Part shown: piece after piece, positions 1-9,769 of the stretch
Position numbering within the stretch: position 1 is the first letter of the stretch
Layout: each line of letters starts with the position of its first letter
Source of the DNA: Alcanivorax sp. 24
GTDB taxonomy: Bacteria; Pseudomonadota; Gammaproteobacteria; Pseudomonadales; Alcanivoracaceae
NCBI RefSeq assembly: GCF_004360225.1
Contig: NZ_SNUA01000020.1
Location: 1 to 64,000, forward strand
Length of the DNA stretch: 64,000 nt
Direction: 5' to 3'
Position numbers and translations under genes: made by a program
Notes under the pieces: model-generated
Seen by the model: only the letters and a program-made list of their open reading frames with translations
Told to the model about the DNA's origin: nothing
Database searches by the model: none

Positions 1-87
1 TTGGTCATCCTGGCCCGGAAGATCGCCCGCACCGCCTTCGCCCTGATGAAGCAGCAACAAGAATATTGCCCCGCAAAGCTCTTTTAA
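1..87 (+). CDS. C-terminal end of an IS110-family-like transposase (partial)
   Basis: An open frame enters from the left edge and stops at TAA 85-87, giving 28 residues that begin LVILARKIARTAFALMKQQQ. This basic helical tail, with a V-x-L-A-R-K-I-A-R pattern, resembles the C-terminus of IS110/IS116/IS902-family DEDD transposases. Only the tail is visible, so it cannot be said whether the gene is intact. The family assignment rests on recall of that tail motif. Confidence 0.5.
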   Translation: MVILARKIARTAFALMKQQQEYCPAKLF

Positions 88-111
88 GCATTGCAGGGCA
101 CCATAGAATCT

Positions 112-208
112 CCCACAGCGGCTTCGTAGCCCCTTCTGTGCCGGCGGCCGCCGTTGTGGAGCCGCCTCCCCGATGGAGGCCCACATTCCCGTTATTTCGC
201 GATGAACC
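112..208. repeat. Degenerate end of a GGTTCATCGC-family intergenic element with a REP-like arm
   Basis: The segment begins with a TCCCACAGCGGCTTCGTAG stretch that matches the reverse complement of the repeat near 45.8 kb. It ends in GCGATGAACC (199-208) followed by TTTTTTA, the same right end as the elements at 24700-24913 and 45701-46011. The left end is not found in the window. It lies between the transposase tail and the 3' end of metG. Confidence 0.5.
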
Positions 209-238
209 TTTTTTAGCCACCGTCCATGACCGTTTTGT

Positions 239-2272
239 TCAGCCCACTTCCATACCGGGTTCGGCGCCGCTGTCCGGGGACAGCAGGAAAATATCCTCAC
301 CACCGGGGCCGGCGGCCAGAATCATGCCTTCGGAAACACCGAATTTCATCTTGCGTGGCGCCAGGTTGGCCACCAGCACCAGCAAACGGCCGTTCAATTG
401 CTCCGGGCTGTATTTGGCCTTGATGCCGGAAAACACGGTACGTTCGCCGAGCGCGCCAACGTCCAGCCGCAGACACAGCAGTTTATCGGCACCTTCCACA
501 TGGCATGCTTCGATGACCCTGGCGACGCGCAGCTCCACCTTGCCGAAGTCCTTGATGTCAATGTGATCGTTACCCCGGTCCTCCGCTCCGGCCGCTTTGC
601 TGTCTTCCTTTTTGGCTGCCGGCGCCGGTGTGGAGTCCTTGGAATCTTCCAGCATGGCTTCGATGTGGGCCATGTCCACCCGCGCCATCAGAGGGGTGAA
701 CTTGTTGATCGGGTGCTCCTGGAGCAACTTGTCGGTGTCCGCCCAGGTCATCGGGTCGATCGCCAGAAACTGTTCCGCCCGTTCCGCCAGGCCAGGCAGT
801 ACCGGTTTCAGATACAGTGTCAGCAGACGGAATACGTTCAGAGCGGTGGTGCACACGGCCAGCACTTCCTGCTCCCGGCCTTCTTCCTTGGCCAGGGTCC
901 AGGGGGCCTTGTCGGCGATGTAGCCGTTGGCGTGATCGGCCAGCGCCATGATTTCCCGCATTGCCTTGCCGAATTCCCGTTGTTCATAGAATTCGGCGAT
1001 GCGGGGCGCCGCCTCCTGGGCTTCGCGCACCAGCAAAGGATTATCCAACTGGGCACTCAGTGTACCGCCGAATTTCTTGACGAAGTTACCGGTGCGACTG
1101 GCGATGTTCACCACCTTGCCGACCAGATCGGTATTCACGCGCTGGGCGAAGTCGGTCAGGTTGAGATCGAAGTCGTCCACCCGGCTGTTGAGTTTGGCGG
1201 CGAAGTAATAGCGCAGATACTCCGGATCCAGATGTTCCAGATAGGTGCGGGCCTTGATGAAGGTGCCGCGGGACTTGGACATCTTGGCGCCGTTCACGGT
1301 GACGAAGCCATGGCTGTAGATGGCGGAGGGCTTGCGCAGCCCGGCGCCATCCAGCATCGCCGGCCAGAACAAGCCGTGAAAGTTGATGATGTCCTTGCCG
1401 ATGAAATGATACAGCTCGGTCTTGGAGTCCGACTGCCAGTATTCATCGAAATCCAGCCCCTCGCGCTCGCACAGATTCTGGAAGCTGGCCATGTAACCGA
1501 TCGGAGCGTCCAGCCACACATAGAAGAACTTGCCCGGATAGCCGGGAATTTCAAAGCCGAAGTAGGGCGCCTCCCGGGAGATATCCCAGGGCTGCAGATC
1601 TTCCATCCATTCCTGAAGCTTATTGGCCACGCCTTCCTGGAGGGAGCCGGAGCGGGTCCATTCGCGCAGCAACGGTTCGAACTGAGGCAGGTCGAAGAAT
1701 AACTGGGTGACCTCCTTTTCCACCGGAGTGGCGCCGCTGATGGCGGAATAGGGCTCGATCAGCTCCGCCGGCGAGTAGGTGGCGCCACACACCTCGCAGT
1801 TGTCGCCGTACTGATCCGGCGATTTGCATTTCGGGCAGGTGCCGCGGACGAAGCGGTCGGCCAGGAACATGCCCTTTTCCGGGTCGTAGAGCTGGGTGAT
1901 GGTCTTCTCGACGATGTAGCCGGCGTCCTTGTTACGCTGGAACACCATTTCGGAGAGCGCCTTGTTCTCCGGGCTGTGGGTGCTGTAGTAGTTATCGAAG
2001 CGGATCAGAAAGTCGGCGAAATCCCGTTCATGATCGGCTTTCACCTGGGCGATCTGCTGCTCCGGCGTGATGCCGTTTTCCTGCGCCTTGAGCATGATGG
2101 CGGTGCCGTGAGCGTCGTCGGCGCAGACATAAAGGCAGTTGACGTCACGCAATTTCTGGAAGCGCACCCATATGTCGGTCTGAATGTATTCCAGCAGGTG
2201 GCCCAGATGAATCGGGCCATTGGCGTAGGGCAGGGCGCTGGTAACCAGGATCTTACGGGTTTGGTCGCTCAT
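239..2272 (-). CDS. metG: Methionyl-tRNA synthetase
   Basis: This 677-residue cytoplasmic enzyme charges tRNA-Met with methionine for translation. The N-terminus shows the class I signature ([14 protein letters not shown], residues 12-25). Further on are a zinc knuckle with CPKC and CEVCG pairs, the WLDAPIGY active-site strand, and the KMSKSRG loop. The last ~110 residues form the extra tRNA-binding/dimerisation domain ([10 protein letters not shown]...) found in the long MetG form. The length is normal for that form. A linker rich in Ala, Glu and Lys precedes the C-terminal domain. The gene is monocistronic here and is not next to apbC, which adjoins metG in many gammaproteobacteria. Confidence 0.97.
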   Translation of the reverse strand: MSDQTRKILVTSALPYANGPIHLGHLLEYIQTDIWVRFQKLRDVNCLYVCADDAHGTAIMLKAQENGITPEQQIAQVKADHERDFADFLIRFDNYYSTHSPENKALSEMVFQRNKDAGYIVEKTITQLYDPEKGMFLADRFVRGTCPKCKSPDQYGDNCEVCGATYSPAELIEPYSAISGATPVEKEVTQLFFDLPQFEPLLREWTRSGSLQEGVANKLQEWMEDLQPWDISREAPYFGFEIPGYPGKFFYVWLDAPIGYMASFQNLCEREGLDFDEYWQSDSKTELYHFIGKDIINFHGLFWPAMLDGAGLRKPSAIYSHGFVTVNGAKMSKSRGTFIKARTYLEHLDPEYLRYYFAAKLNSRVDDFDLNLTDFAQRVNTDLVGKVVNIASRTGNFVKKFGGTLSAQLDNPLLVREAQEAAPRIAEFYEQREFGKAMREIMALADHANGYIADKAPWTLAKEEGREQEVLAVCTTALNVFRLLTLYLKPVLPGLAERAEQFLAIDPMTWADTDKLLQEHPINKFTPLMARVDMAHIEAMLEDSKDSTPAPAAKKEDSKAAGAEDRGNDHIDIKDFGKVELRVARVIEACHVEGADKLLCLRLDVGALGERTVFSGIKAKYSPEQLNGRLLVLVANLAPRKMKFGVSEGMILAAGPGGEDIFLLSPDSGAEPGMEVG

Positions 2273-2393
2273 GGAAGACTACATCGTGGACGGAATCGGA
2301 CCGGCTATGATACTGGCCATGGCGGTTATTTTCACGCCTGATTCGGGCGGGGCATCCGGCGGATCGCGGTCCGTGCCCCGGCGTTGACCGATC

Positions 2394-5192
2394 TTACAGG
2401 TTGGCGATGGCGCGGTTGCGCTGCAGCGCTTCCATCACCTGATCCCGCGAAACCGGTTTGCTGAGATAGTCATCCACGCCGGCTTCCCGCGCTTTCTGGA
2501 CATAGTCATTGGTGGCGTGAGCGGAGAGCGCGATGATCCAGCTCGGATCCACTTCCCGGTCCGCCTCGAACTGGCGGATCTCGCGGGTGGCCTGATAGCC
2601 GTCCATGACCGGCATCTCACAGTCCATGAAGATCACGTCCCAGCCTCCCAGGGTTTGCATTACCTGCTCCAGCGCCTGCCCGCCGTGATTGAGCAAAGTG
2701 GCGTGGATGCCCAGGGAGCGCAGAATGGAGTCGATCACCAACTGGTTCACGGCATTGTCTTCCACCACCATGACATTCAATCGGGACAGGGGCGAGCCGC
2801 TGGTCGGACGCGGGCCGGATTCGGGAACGGCTGGCTGCTGCTGCCGCAGCAACTGGCCCAGGGTGTTTTTCAGGCCCCGGGAGGACACCGGTGTTTCCAG
2901 CAGCAGCATGTCTTCCGGCAGTTCACCTTCCAATTGGGCGCCAATGGTTTGCAGGATCATCAAGGGCGGGTTGCCAAAGGCGCGTCGCGCGGCCAACAGG
3001 TCATCGCACGGCCGCAGGTTGTCTTCCGCGGCGATCAGAAGATCCACTTCCAGGTCCGCCGGGCGGGTGTTCAGGGCTTCCCGGGCATCGTTGTTCTCGT
3101 ACACCTGCAGCCCCCAGCGGGTGAGCAACTGGGACAGGCTCAATGACAGAGCCGCGTCCTGGTTGAGCAGCATGACCTTGCGGCCGGCCAGAGGCCGGTC
3201 TTGTCGTGGACCACGTTGAACCCGGGTGGGCAGGGTCAGCCAGAAGGTGGCGCCGCGTCCCAGGGAACTGGATACGCCGATCTCGCCGCCCATCAACTGT
3301 ACCAGGCGCTTGCAGATGGTCAGGCCGAGCCCGGCTCCCTGGGCCTTGTGGCGAGCCCCGTGGGGGCTCTGGTTGAACACCTGGAACAGATTGCGCTGTT
3401 GCGCCTCGTCCAGGCCGATGCCGGTGTCCACCACTTCCATCATCAGCACGCAGTAGCCCTGGTCGTCCGGCGACTGGCGCACCGTCAGGTGCAGCGCCAC
3501 CTGGCCGCGATCGGTGAATTTGAAGGCGTTGCTGAGCAGGTTGGTGAGAATCTGTTTGAGACGGATCGGGTCGGCCTGGATGTACTGCGGCACCCGCGAA
3601 TCAATGTAGGTGTACAGCGGCAGCCGTTTTTCGTTGGCCCGGGCGGTGAATAGCCGCACGCAATCGTCCACCAGGGCCTCCAGGTCCACCTCCTGAAGCT
3701 CCAGTTCCAGCTTGCCGGACTCGATGCGCGAATAATCGAGGATGTCGTTGATCACCGTGACCAGTGATTGGGTGGACTGGTAGATGGTGTCCACATATTG
3801 GCCCTGCTGGTGCGTCAGATCGGTACGCCGCAGCAGGTCGGTCATGCCGATGATGCCGTTCATCGGGGTGCGGATTTCGTGGCTCATGGTGGCCAGGAAT
3901 TCGCTCTTGGCCTGGTTGCGGGCCCCGGCCTTGAACGCTTCCATCTCCGCCACCGCCTTGTCGCGCACGGAATGGGCGTGGGCTTCCTTGAGCCGGGTGA
4001 TGCGCCGGGCCAGTGCCAGGGACAGCAACACCACGTCCAGAAAGACGCCGATTTGCGCCAGATTCTCGGTAAGCGTGGTCCGCGGCAGTACGCCGTATTT
4101 GTTCAGCGCCATGGTGGCGGCGCCGACCATGAAACAGGTCCAGGCCAGGGTGAAAATACGGGCATCGGGATCCCCGGCCAGAGCTCGCGCCACCGCCACC
4201 GCCATGATGGTGATATCCATGGCCAGAATAGCCAGCACGCAGATCGGGATGAGCGTATCGCGGCCGATGAAGGGGGCCGCCAACAGCAGTACCACTCCCA
4301 CCGTCACCAACCCCCTGAGCAGCTGGGCCAGCGGCGGAGCTCGCTCGGCCAGACCGAGGAAGTTGAGGCTGAACAACGACGGCATGATGACGATCAGCGG
4401 CAACAGGTAATGCACCGAGTACTGGCTGATCAAAGCGGAACCCGGCCACAGATACTGCTGGCTGAACCCGTGTAACGTCGCCATGAACAGCGTCACCACC
4501 AGGGACCAGCAGACGTACAGCAGATAAACGCGCTCGCGGATGGTGAAGAACAGCACCAGATTGTAGAGAATCATCACCAGCATGCCGCCGAAGAACAGGC
4601 CTTGCAGCAGGGTCCTGTGCTGCAACTGCTGATGGAAATGCTCGGAACTGAGCAATCGCACGGGCAACTGGATGCTGTGGGCGGAGTCCACCTGCATCAG
4701 CACGGTGCGCGGCTCGCCGGCGGGCAGGTTGAGCGGGAATGCCGGCAGGGCATGGGGATCCGGGCGTGCCCCAAAGGGCAGGTCGATGCCGGCCCGATAC
4801 TCCGAGAGCAGCGCATTTTGCTCGTCCAGCACGTACACTTGGACCCGACCCAGCAGGCCGTAGGGGATTTCCAGATGCCAGTCGGTGCGTGACGGATCCT
4901 GGTTCTCCATCGCCATCCGGAACCAGCAATGGTCCCGGGTGAAGCCCAGATTGGGGGCGTGATCACCGGCTGGCTGCCATGGCCAGCGTTGTGGATCACG
5001 GGTCAGGGTGTCACGGTCGGGCACTCGATTGGGCGGTGCGCAGAAGTAGTCCAGATGAGAATAAGGGGCGAGGTCATCGTCGCCGTCGTTGATGACCACC
5101 TTTTCCACGGCATGCGCGCTTACCGACAACAGTAAGATCAGCAAGCCCGAAAGTGCGAGCCGGATTGAGCGGTTCGGTGCGTCCTTGATCAA
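2394..5192 (-). CDS. Hybrid sensor histidine kinase with 7TMR-DISM sensor and two receiver domains
   Basis: This is a 932-residue inner-membrane sensor kinase. A signal sequence (about 1-28) precedes a 7TMR-DISM extracellular domain (about 35-180) and seven membrane segments (about 195-398). The HisKA domain has phospho-accepting His438 in [13 protein letters not shown]. The HATPase domain shows the N-box ([10 protein letters not shown], ~550), DTGIGL (589-594) and GAGLGL (619-624). A first receiver-like domain (~668-785) has no aspartate at the phosphorylation position (IAAEDN). The second (~804-925) is complete, with Asp857 in [10 protein letters not shown] and Lys912. No HPt domain is present, so the phosphorelay probably needs a separate HPt protein. 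DISM sensors are thought to bind carbohydrate-like ligands; the ligand here is unknown. It is transcribed alone, with no cognate regulator adjacent. Confidence 0.93.
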   Translation of the reverse strand: MIKDAPNRSIRLALSGLLILLLSVSAHAVEKVVINDGDDDLAPYSHLDYFCAPPNRVPDRDTLTRDPQRWPWQPAGDHAPNLGFTRDHCWFRMAMENQDPSRTDWHLEIPYGLLGRVQVYVLDEQNALLSEYRAGIDLPFGARPDPHALPAFPLNLPAGEPRTVLMQVDSAHSIQLPVRLLSSEHFHQQLQHRTLLQGLFFGGMLVMILYNLVLFFTIRERVYLLYVCWSLVVTLFMATLHGFSQQYLWPGSALISQYSVHYLLPLIVIMPSLFSLNFLGLAERAPPLAQLLRGLVTVGVVLLLAAPFIGRDTLIPICVLAILAMDITIMAVAVARALAGDPDARIFTLAWTCFMVGAATMALNKYGVLPRTTLTENLAQIGVFLDVVLLSLALARRITRLKEAHAHSVRDKAVAEMEAFKAGARNQAKSEFLATMSHEIRTPMNGIIGMTDLLRRTDLTHQQGQYVDTIYQSTQSLVTVINDILDYSRIESGKLELELQEVDLEALVDDCVRLFTARANEKRLPLYTYIDSRVPQYIQADPIRLKQILTNLLSNAFKFTDRGQVALHLTVRQSPDDQGYCVLMMEVVDTGIGLDEAQQRNLFQVFNQSPHGARHKAQGAGLGLTICKRLVQLMGGEIGVSSSLGRGATFWLTLPTRVQRGPRQDRPLAGRKVMLLNQDAALSLSLSQLLTRWGLQVYENNDAREALNTRPADLEVDLLIAAEDNLRPCDDLLAARRAFGNPPLMILQTIGAQLEGELPEDMLLLETPVSSRGLKNTLGQLLRQQQPAVPESGPRPTSGSPLSRLNVMVVEDNAVNQLVIDSILRSLGIHATLLNHGGQALEQVMQTLGGWDVIFMDCEMPVMDGYQATREIRQFEADREVDPSWIIALSAHATNDYVQKAREAGVDDYLSKPVSRDQVMEALQRNRAIANL

Positions 5193-5280
5193 AATCGTTG
5201 TAACCCGATGAGACGATCCATCGGGATAGTATTAATTAAGTATGGCGGCCTTGCCAGCTCGGAATAGGGAGGAAAAAATC

Positions 5281-5346
5281 GCCGGGAGCGATTTTGACGT
5301 CGCCTTGGCGACGGCCCACAGGGTGACCGCCATGGACGGTGGTCAC
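5281..5346 (+). repeat. Dispersed ~65-bp palindromic repeat, copy A
   Basis: The copy runs from GCCGGGAGCGATTTTGACGT to GGTCAC and includes an inverted pair GTGACC/GGTCAC around the CCATGG segment. Copy B (5705-5771) is in the same orientation. Copy C (about 60106-60171) is inverted. The copies differ at scattered positions, so this is an old family rather than a recent duplication. Confidence 0.75.
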
Positions 5347-5704
5347 AAAAAAACGCCGGGAGCGATGGCTGTCCCACCGTTGTGGAGCGGGCCGCTAACA
5401 CGCAACACGCTGGCACGCCAACACGCTTTGAAACCACTCGGGCATCCCGGGGGGAGAGTTCCCTGGTTTAAGACCATTGAACTCCCCCTTCGGGGCGCCC
5501 CGCGGGGCGTCCAAACGGTGCTTTAAGCACCGTTGTGTGACCCGGGTCCGCAGGGCGCATGGTTTCGTGGAAGGAGATGCCGGATCAAGTCCGGCATGAC
5601 GGGGTTACTTTGAATTGGTGTCCCCAAGGCCGGGAAGCGGGCCTTGGGTTTGGCGTGCCGGCGTGTTGCGTGTCAGCGTGCCAGCGGATTGTGGGACACT
5701 AATG

Positions 5705-5771
5705 GCCGGGAGCAATTTTTGACGTCGCCCCGGCGACGGTTCACAGGGTGATCGCCATTGCCAGTGGTCAC
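5705..5771 (+). repeat. Dispersed ~65-bp palindromic repeat, copy B
   Basis: GCCGGGAGCAATTTTTGACG through GTGGTCAC parallels copy A at 5281-5346 with scattered substitutions. It ends only 14 bases before the phosphatase start codon and just upstream of its ribosome-binding site, so it may form part of that gene's leader. Confidence 0.75.
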
Positions 5772-5785
5772 AGTAAGGGGGGAAT

Positions 5786-7198
5786 GTGAGAGTCCACTCA
5801 TTTTCAGTGGGACCCGTGGTCGGAGCGGTAGCGCCACGGCGGGTACGTATTTTGGGCGTGATGCCGACCGCATCGCTGGTGGCCGGGGAAAAAAAGGCGC
5901 TGGGGCGGATTCGCTGGCGTCGTGAAGGGGAAAGCCACTGGCGCGGGCCGAAGCATTTTCGCATCAACGGTAATTTCGACAGCAGCGGCGTGGTGGTGCT
6001 CTCGGAGCTGGAGCCGGGAAGCCGTTACCAGTTCCAGGCCGGCTGGGTCAGTGACAGTGCCGTGGCCGATGCGGCACTGCAATGGGACGGGGCCGACAAC
6101 GGTGCCTTCCGTACCTCGCCGCTGGATGAAAGCGCCCCGGCGCGGTTCCTGTTCGGTTCCTGTTGTTACCGCTTCGTCGGCAGTGACCGGGAAGTGGAGG
6201 ACGCCCGGGCCGACCGGGTGTTCGCCACCATGGCCGGCATCGCCGAGCATGAGCCCACCGATTTCGTCATGTTTGGCGGTGATCAGGTCTATGCCGACGC
6301 CACCTGGCGGCTGGCGGCGGCGTCCACCCAGCAACATTATTTCGACCTGTACCGGCAGAGCTTTGGTCAGCCCAACATCAAGCGGCTGATGTCCCGTTAC
6401 AACCAGCACATGATCCTTGATGACCACGAGATCGAGAATAACTGGCCGGCACGGGCGGACGCCGATCTCTGGACCAGCAAGTATCCGGCGGCGATCAAGG
6501 CCTATCAGATCTATCAGGCCTCGCATTCGCCGGCGGTACCGCTGAACGATGCCGGCACCCGGCTGGATCGTGACCCGGATGCGCTCTGGTACCGTTTCCG
6601 CTGGGGCTGCGCGGACTTCTTCATGATGGACCTGCGTACCGAGCGGGTGCTGAGCCGCTGGCCCTGGCAAAAGCGCATCACCTCCAAGGTGCAGGAACGG
6701 GCGGTGCTGGAGTGGCTCAATACCGAGCCGGACAGGATTAAATGTCTGGTGTCCTCGGTGCCGTTGTTCCCGGAACAGCGCTGGCCGTTCCGTGGCGATG
6801 ATGCCTGGGAAGGGTTCCGGGCCCAGCGACAGCGGCTGCTGGACGGTATCCGCGATGCCGGCTGCCGGCGGGTGCTGGTGCTCAGCGGCGATGTGCATGC
6901 CTCGCTCTACGCGCGCCTGGATGCCCGCGGCCGGGCGCCGGTACATGCCTGGATTTGTTCCGGCCTGTTCTGGCCCACCGCGCTGATGGCGTTCCGCTGG
7001 TACCGCCCGATGATTCGGGATCAGCACCACCTGCGCGGTTTGAGCCGGTTGTCGGTGGGCAAAGTCTCGGTACCCGGTGAAGTGCATAGCCGTGATGCGT
7101 TCTCGCGAATTGTGCTCGATGACAATGGCGCCTCGCTGACCGCCTATGATCGACACGGTGAGCCCCTGCCTCAGGTCGGGCGGGAAATTCAATGGTGA
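5786..7198 (+). CDS. PhoD-like metallophosphatase (alkaline phosphatase D family)
   Basis: This 470-residue protein belongs to the PhoD-like calcineurin-fold phosphatases, which hydrolyse phosphate mono- or diesters using bound metal ions. Visible metal-site motifs are FGSCCYR (123-129), MFGGDQVYAD (162-171), LDDHEIENNW (211-220) and VLSGDVHAS (365-373). A PhoD N-terminal beta domain (~1-110) precedes the catalytic domain. Unlike classic secreted PhoD there is no Tat or Sec signal, so it is probably cytoplasmic. The start is GTG 5786, preceded by AAGGGGGGA at a suitable distance. The substrate is not evident. It stands alone, diverging from the sensor kinase. Confidence 0.88.
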   Translation: MRVHSFSVGPVVGAVAPRRVRILGVMPTASLVAGEKKALGRIRWRREGESHWRGPKHFRINGNFDSSGVVVLSELEPGSRYQFQAGWVSDSAVADAALQWDGADNGAFRTSPLDESAPARFLFGSCCYRFVGSDREVEDARADRVFATMAGIAEHEPTDFVMFGGDQVYADATWRLAAASTQQHYFDLYRQSFGQPNIKRLMSRYNQHMILDDHEIENNWPARADADLWTSKYPAAIKAYQIYQASHSPAVPLNDAGTRLDRDPDALWYRFRWGCADFFMMDLRTERVLSRWPWQKRITSKVQERAVLEWLNTEPDRIKCLVSSVPLFPEQRWPFRGDDAWEGFRAQRQRLLDGIRDAGCRRVLVLSGDVHASLYARLDARGRAPVHAWICSGLFWPTALMAFRWYRPMIRDQHHLRGLSRLSVGKVSVPGEVHSRDAFSRIVLDDNGASLTAYDRHGEPLPQVGREIQW

Positions 7199-7262
7199 TG
7201 GCGGTTTTTCCCCGACCCTCACCTGGGCCATAATGGCGCCCCTTCTTTTGTCCGGAGCCGTC

Positions 7263-7574
7263 ATGACCGAGCCTTCCCCTGGCCAGGTATTGCGAGAAAA
7301 ACTGAACCAGGAAACCGCTCCGATGCGTTGGTCCGAACTGCAGCCTTTTTTTGCCCGGGGGCTGGTGGTGGCGGTGGCGGGGCATCTGGATCTGATCGAT
7401 GTGGCGGCGGCGTTCGCCGAGGATCAGGCGGCACGGATTTCCGTCTGGCGCAAGGACGGCGAGGTGGACCTGGTTCAGGACCAGCAGGCGCAGGGCTGGT
7501 TCGAGACCGATCAGGAGCTGTGGACCCTGGTGGTGAAGCCCTGGGTGCTGGTCCAGCCGATTCCGTTGCACTGA
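7263..7574 (+). CDS. DUF2288 domain-containing protein
   Basis: A 103-residue soluble protein of the DUF2288 family. The pattern MRWSELQPFFARGLVVAV..LDLIDVAAAFAEDQA and the ending VVKPWVLVQPI are typical of that family. Members are small, widespread in Pseudomonas-like bacteria and of unknown function. The ATG at 7263 is preceded by CCGGAG at a normal distance. An in-frame upstream extension would overlap the phosphatase gene and lacks family similarity. It is the only gene between the phosphatase and the SOS-box-controlled radical SAM gene. Confidence 0.88.
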   Translation: MTEPSPGQVLREKLNQETAPMRWSELQPFFARGLVVAVAGHLDLIDVAAAFAEDQAARISVWRKDGEVDLVQDQQAQGWFETDQELWTLVVKPWVLVQPIPLH

Positions 7575-7614
7575 TCTTCCAGTGCGCCCAAAGCGCTTGC
7601 GTTGACTCTGGTCT

Positions 7615-7654
7615 CCCTCAATAATACTGTTCAAATGATCAGTATTATTGAGGG
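7615..7654 (+). promoter_or_regulatory. LexA (SOS) box inside a 15-bp perfect inverted repeat upstream of the radical SAM gene
   Basis: The 20-mer TACTGTTCAAATGATCAGTA at 7625-7644 has both outer half-sites of the gammaproteobacterial LexA consensus (TACTG-N10-CAGTA) without mismatch. It sits inside longer perfect arms, 7615-7629 and 7640-7654. A TTGACT -35-like hexamer at 7602-7607 would place the -10 over the box. The 3' arm also contains the GAGGG ribosome-binding site of the next gene, so the transcript could additionally hide its own RBS in a hairpin. Confidence 0.7.
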
Positions 7655-7660
7655 TGGATC

Positions 7661-8707
7661 ATGGCCAATCAAGCCGGTAACCGGGGTACCCTGAGCGAAT
7701 GTGAGGGACGTTTCGCGGTGACCCGGATAGAGCGGGACGAGCCCCCGGAGGCGCGACCCACCCGTTATCACCGGGAAATCGCCCGCTCCGTTATTACCCA
7801 TAATCGCAGCCCGGATCTGCACTTCGACAGCAGCGTCAATCCCTATCGGGGCTGCGAGCATGGCTGCATTTATTGTTTCGCCCGCCCCAACCACGCCTAT
7901 GTGGACCTGTCGCCGGGGCAGGATTTTGAAAGCGAGATCTTCTGCAAGGACAACGCCGCCGAAGTGTTGCGTGAAACGCTGCGCAAACCAGGCTACCGCT
8001 GCCGTCCTTTGGTGGTCGGCACCGCCACCGATCCCTATCAGCCGGTGGAACGGGAGCGACGCATTACCCGGGAGATCCTGCAGGTGTTGTCCGATTGTGC
8101 CCACCCGTTCAGCCTGATTACCAAAAGCGCCCTGGTACTGAGGGATCTGGATCTGATCGCGCCGATGGCGCGCAACGGGCGAGCCAGCGTGGCGGTGTCC
8201 GTGACCACCCTGGACAACACGCTGAAGAATCAACTGGAACCACGGGCCACCGCCGGCCGTGAGCGGGTACGGGTGGTGAGGGAACTGGCCCGGGCCGGTG
8301 TGCCGGTGACGGTGCTGGTGGCGCCGCTGATTCCGTTCATCAACGATCATGAACTGGAGGACATCGTCGAGCAGGTGGCCGCCGCGGGCGCCCGCAGTGC
8401 AGGTTATGTGGTGCTGCGTTTGCCTCATGAGCTGGGCGCGCTGTGGGAGCAATGGCTGCGGGAGCATTATCCGGATCGCGCCGGGCGGGTGATGTCGACA
8501 CTGCGGGAACTGCACGGCGGGGCCGCCTATGACAGCCGCTGGTTTCATCGACATCAGGGCAAGGGGCCCTGGGCGTCGCTGTTGTCCCAGCGTTTTCGCA
8601 ACGCCTGCCAGCGTCATGGTCTGGCGCCCCGGGAAGGTTTCAAACTGGATATTTCCGGTTTTCGACCGCCGGGCCAGGAAGGCCAGATGAGTTTGTGGGG
8701 GGATTAG
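7661..8707 (+). CDS. PA0069-family radical SAM protein (SplB-like)
   Basis: A 348-residue radical SAM enzyme of the PA0069/Rv2578c group, related in sequence to spore photoproduct lyase (SplB). The [4Fe-4S] cluster motif CxxxCxxC is at Cys65, Cys69 and Cys72 (NPYRGCEHGCIYCFARP). Later segments such as GTATDPYQPVERERRITRE are typical of this family. The reaction in non-sporulating bacteria is not established; the SplB relationship suggests DNA repair. The SOS-type operator immediately upstream, which overlaps its RBS, supports a damage-response role. ATG 7661 follows GAGGGTGGATC. It appears to be monocistronic. Confidence 0.92.
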   Translation: MANQAGNRGTLSECEGRFAVTRIERDEPPEARPTRYHREIARSVITHNRSPDLHFDSSVNPYRGCEHGCIYCFARPNHAYVDLSPGQDFESEIFCKDNAAEVLRETLRKPGYRCRPLVVGTATDPYQPVERERRITREILQVLSDCAHPFSLITKSALVLRDLDLIAPMARNGRASVAVSVTTLDNTLKNQLEPRATAGRERVRVVRELARAGVPVTVLVAPLIPFINDHELEDIVEQVAAAGARSAGYVVLRLPHELGALWEQWLREHYPDRAGRVMSTLRELHGGAAYDSRWFHRHQGKGPWASLLSQRFRNACQRHGLAPREGFKLDISGFRPPGQEGQMSLWGD

Positions 8708-8933
8708 ATGTGGGCCGGATGTCAGACGCTAGACGCTAAAGTCAAAACCCGGGGCCGCGGGTGTTGCGGAAGCAAATAGGTGTTTTGGTTCTTGCCAGGG
8801 TGTTGGGGCTGGTTTTGCATTACCAGCGTCCAGCGCTTTTGCCATCATTGAACAGCCTTTTACGAATCAACACTTAAATATGCAGTGAAAAAAGCGTTAA
8901 CTGACTGGAACTGAACCATCGACGGAGCGGGGT

Positions 8934-9695
8934 ATGGAAGCGGTACTGATCACTGGCGCCAGCGCCGGTATTGGCGATGCTTTCGCCCGGCAATTGGCGG
9001 CGGAAGGGTACAATTTGGTGCTGGCGGCGCGGCGCTTGCCGGCCCTGCGGCAATTGGGTGAGGAACTGGCCGCTTCGTTCAATATCGAAGTGGTGGCGCT
9101 GGAATGCGATCTGTCCAGGGTGGACGCGGTATCGCGCCTGATACACGAGCTGGATACCCGCGCGATTCGTCTGGTGGGGTTGGTCAATAACGCCGGTTTT
9201 GGTGACCGGGGGCTGTTCAAGGATCTGCCGCTGTCACGGCAGATGAACATGATCCAGGTAAACGTCAACGCTTTGGTGGCATTGACCTGGCAGGTGTTGC
9301 CGCAACTGAGCAATGCCCGCGATGCGTTCATCATCAACGTGGCTTCCACCGCGGCCTTCCAGGCCGGGCCGAACATGGCTGTCTACTACGCCACCAAGGC
9401 GTTCGTGCTGTCCTTCAGCGAAGCGTTGCATGAGGAATTGCGCGGCCAGGGCATCAAGGTCAGTGCGCTTTGTCCCGGCGCCACGCGCACTGAATTCGCC
9501 GATCAGGCCAACATGGGCGGGACCAGGCTGTTCAAGGCCGGTACCATGCAGCCCCGAGACGTGGTGCGCCAGTCTCTGGAGCACCGGCGGCGCGCCATCG
9601 TGGTGACGGGCTGGCGTAACCGGTTGCTGGTCTGGCTTGGCAAATTCTCCCCACGCCTGGCGACCCGCCGCATTGCCGCCTGGCTGCAGGCCTGA
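8934..9695 (+). CDS. Short-chain dehydrogenase/reductase
   Basis: A 253-residue classical SDR with a Rossmann fold for NAD(P)(H)-dependent oxidation or reduction of an alcohol/carbonyl. It has the TGASAGIG cofactor loop (7-14), NNAG (85-88), a catalytic Ser near 138 and YYATK with Tyr151/Lys155. An Arg pair (AARR) after the second strand suggests NADPH. It resembles the DltE/YqjQ-like SDR subgroup, so a lipid or acyl substrate is possible but unproven. A 226-base stretch without genes precedes it. The small hydrolase that follows 74 bases on may be co-transcribed. Confidence 0.9.
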   Translation: MEAVLITGASAGIGDAFARQLAAEGYNLVLAARRLPALRQLGEELAASFNIEVVALECDLSRVDAVSRLIHELDTRAIRLVGLVNNAGFGDRGLFKDLPLSRQMNMIQVNVNALVALTWQVLPQLSNARDAFIINVASTAAFQAGPNMAVYYATKAFVLSFSEALHEELRGQGIKVSALCPGATRTEFADQANMGGTRLFKAGTMQPRDVVRQSLEHRRRAIVVTGWRNRLLVWLGKFSPRLATRRIAAWLQA

Positions 9696-9769
9696 CACCG
9701 AAACCCGAAGGGCCAGGCTCACTTTCCTTAGTTGGATGGATCGCAAACAGGCTCTGAGGAGACCGATCA

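Larger units (their letters stand above)
5193..5785. other. 593-bp intergenic region rich in repeats
   Basis: No credible gene is seen. The region holds two direct copies of a ~65-bp repeat (5281-5346 and 5705-5771). An inverted pair of CACGCAACACGC-type stretches lies near 5399-5424 and 5650-5684. A perfect hairpin (ACGGTGC-TTTAA-GCACCGT, 5514-5532) has no T-tract. A common proteobacterial palindrome (GCCGGATCAAGTCCGGC) lies near 5579-5595. The promoters of the divergent kinase and phosphatase genes must lie here, but none is convincing by eye. Confidence 0.7.

Noticed and set aside
398-1702. 434-codon plus-strand frame opposite metG
   Set aside because: Antisense to metG; no domain and no RBS.
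5514-5532. Perfect hairpin as a possible terminator
   Set aside because: No T-tract on either strand and no gene ends nearby.
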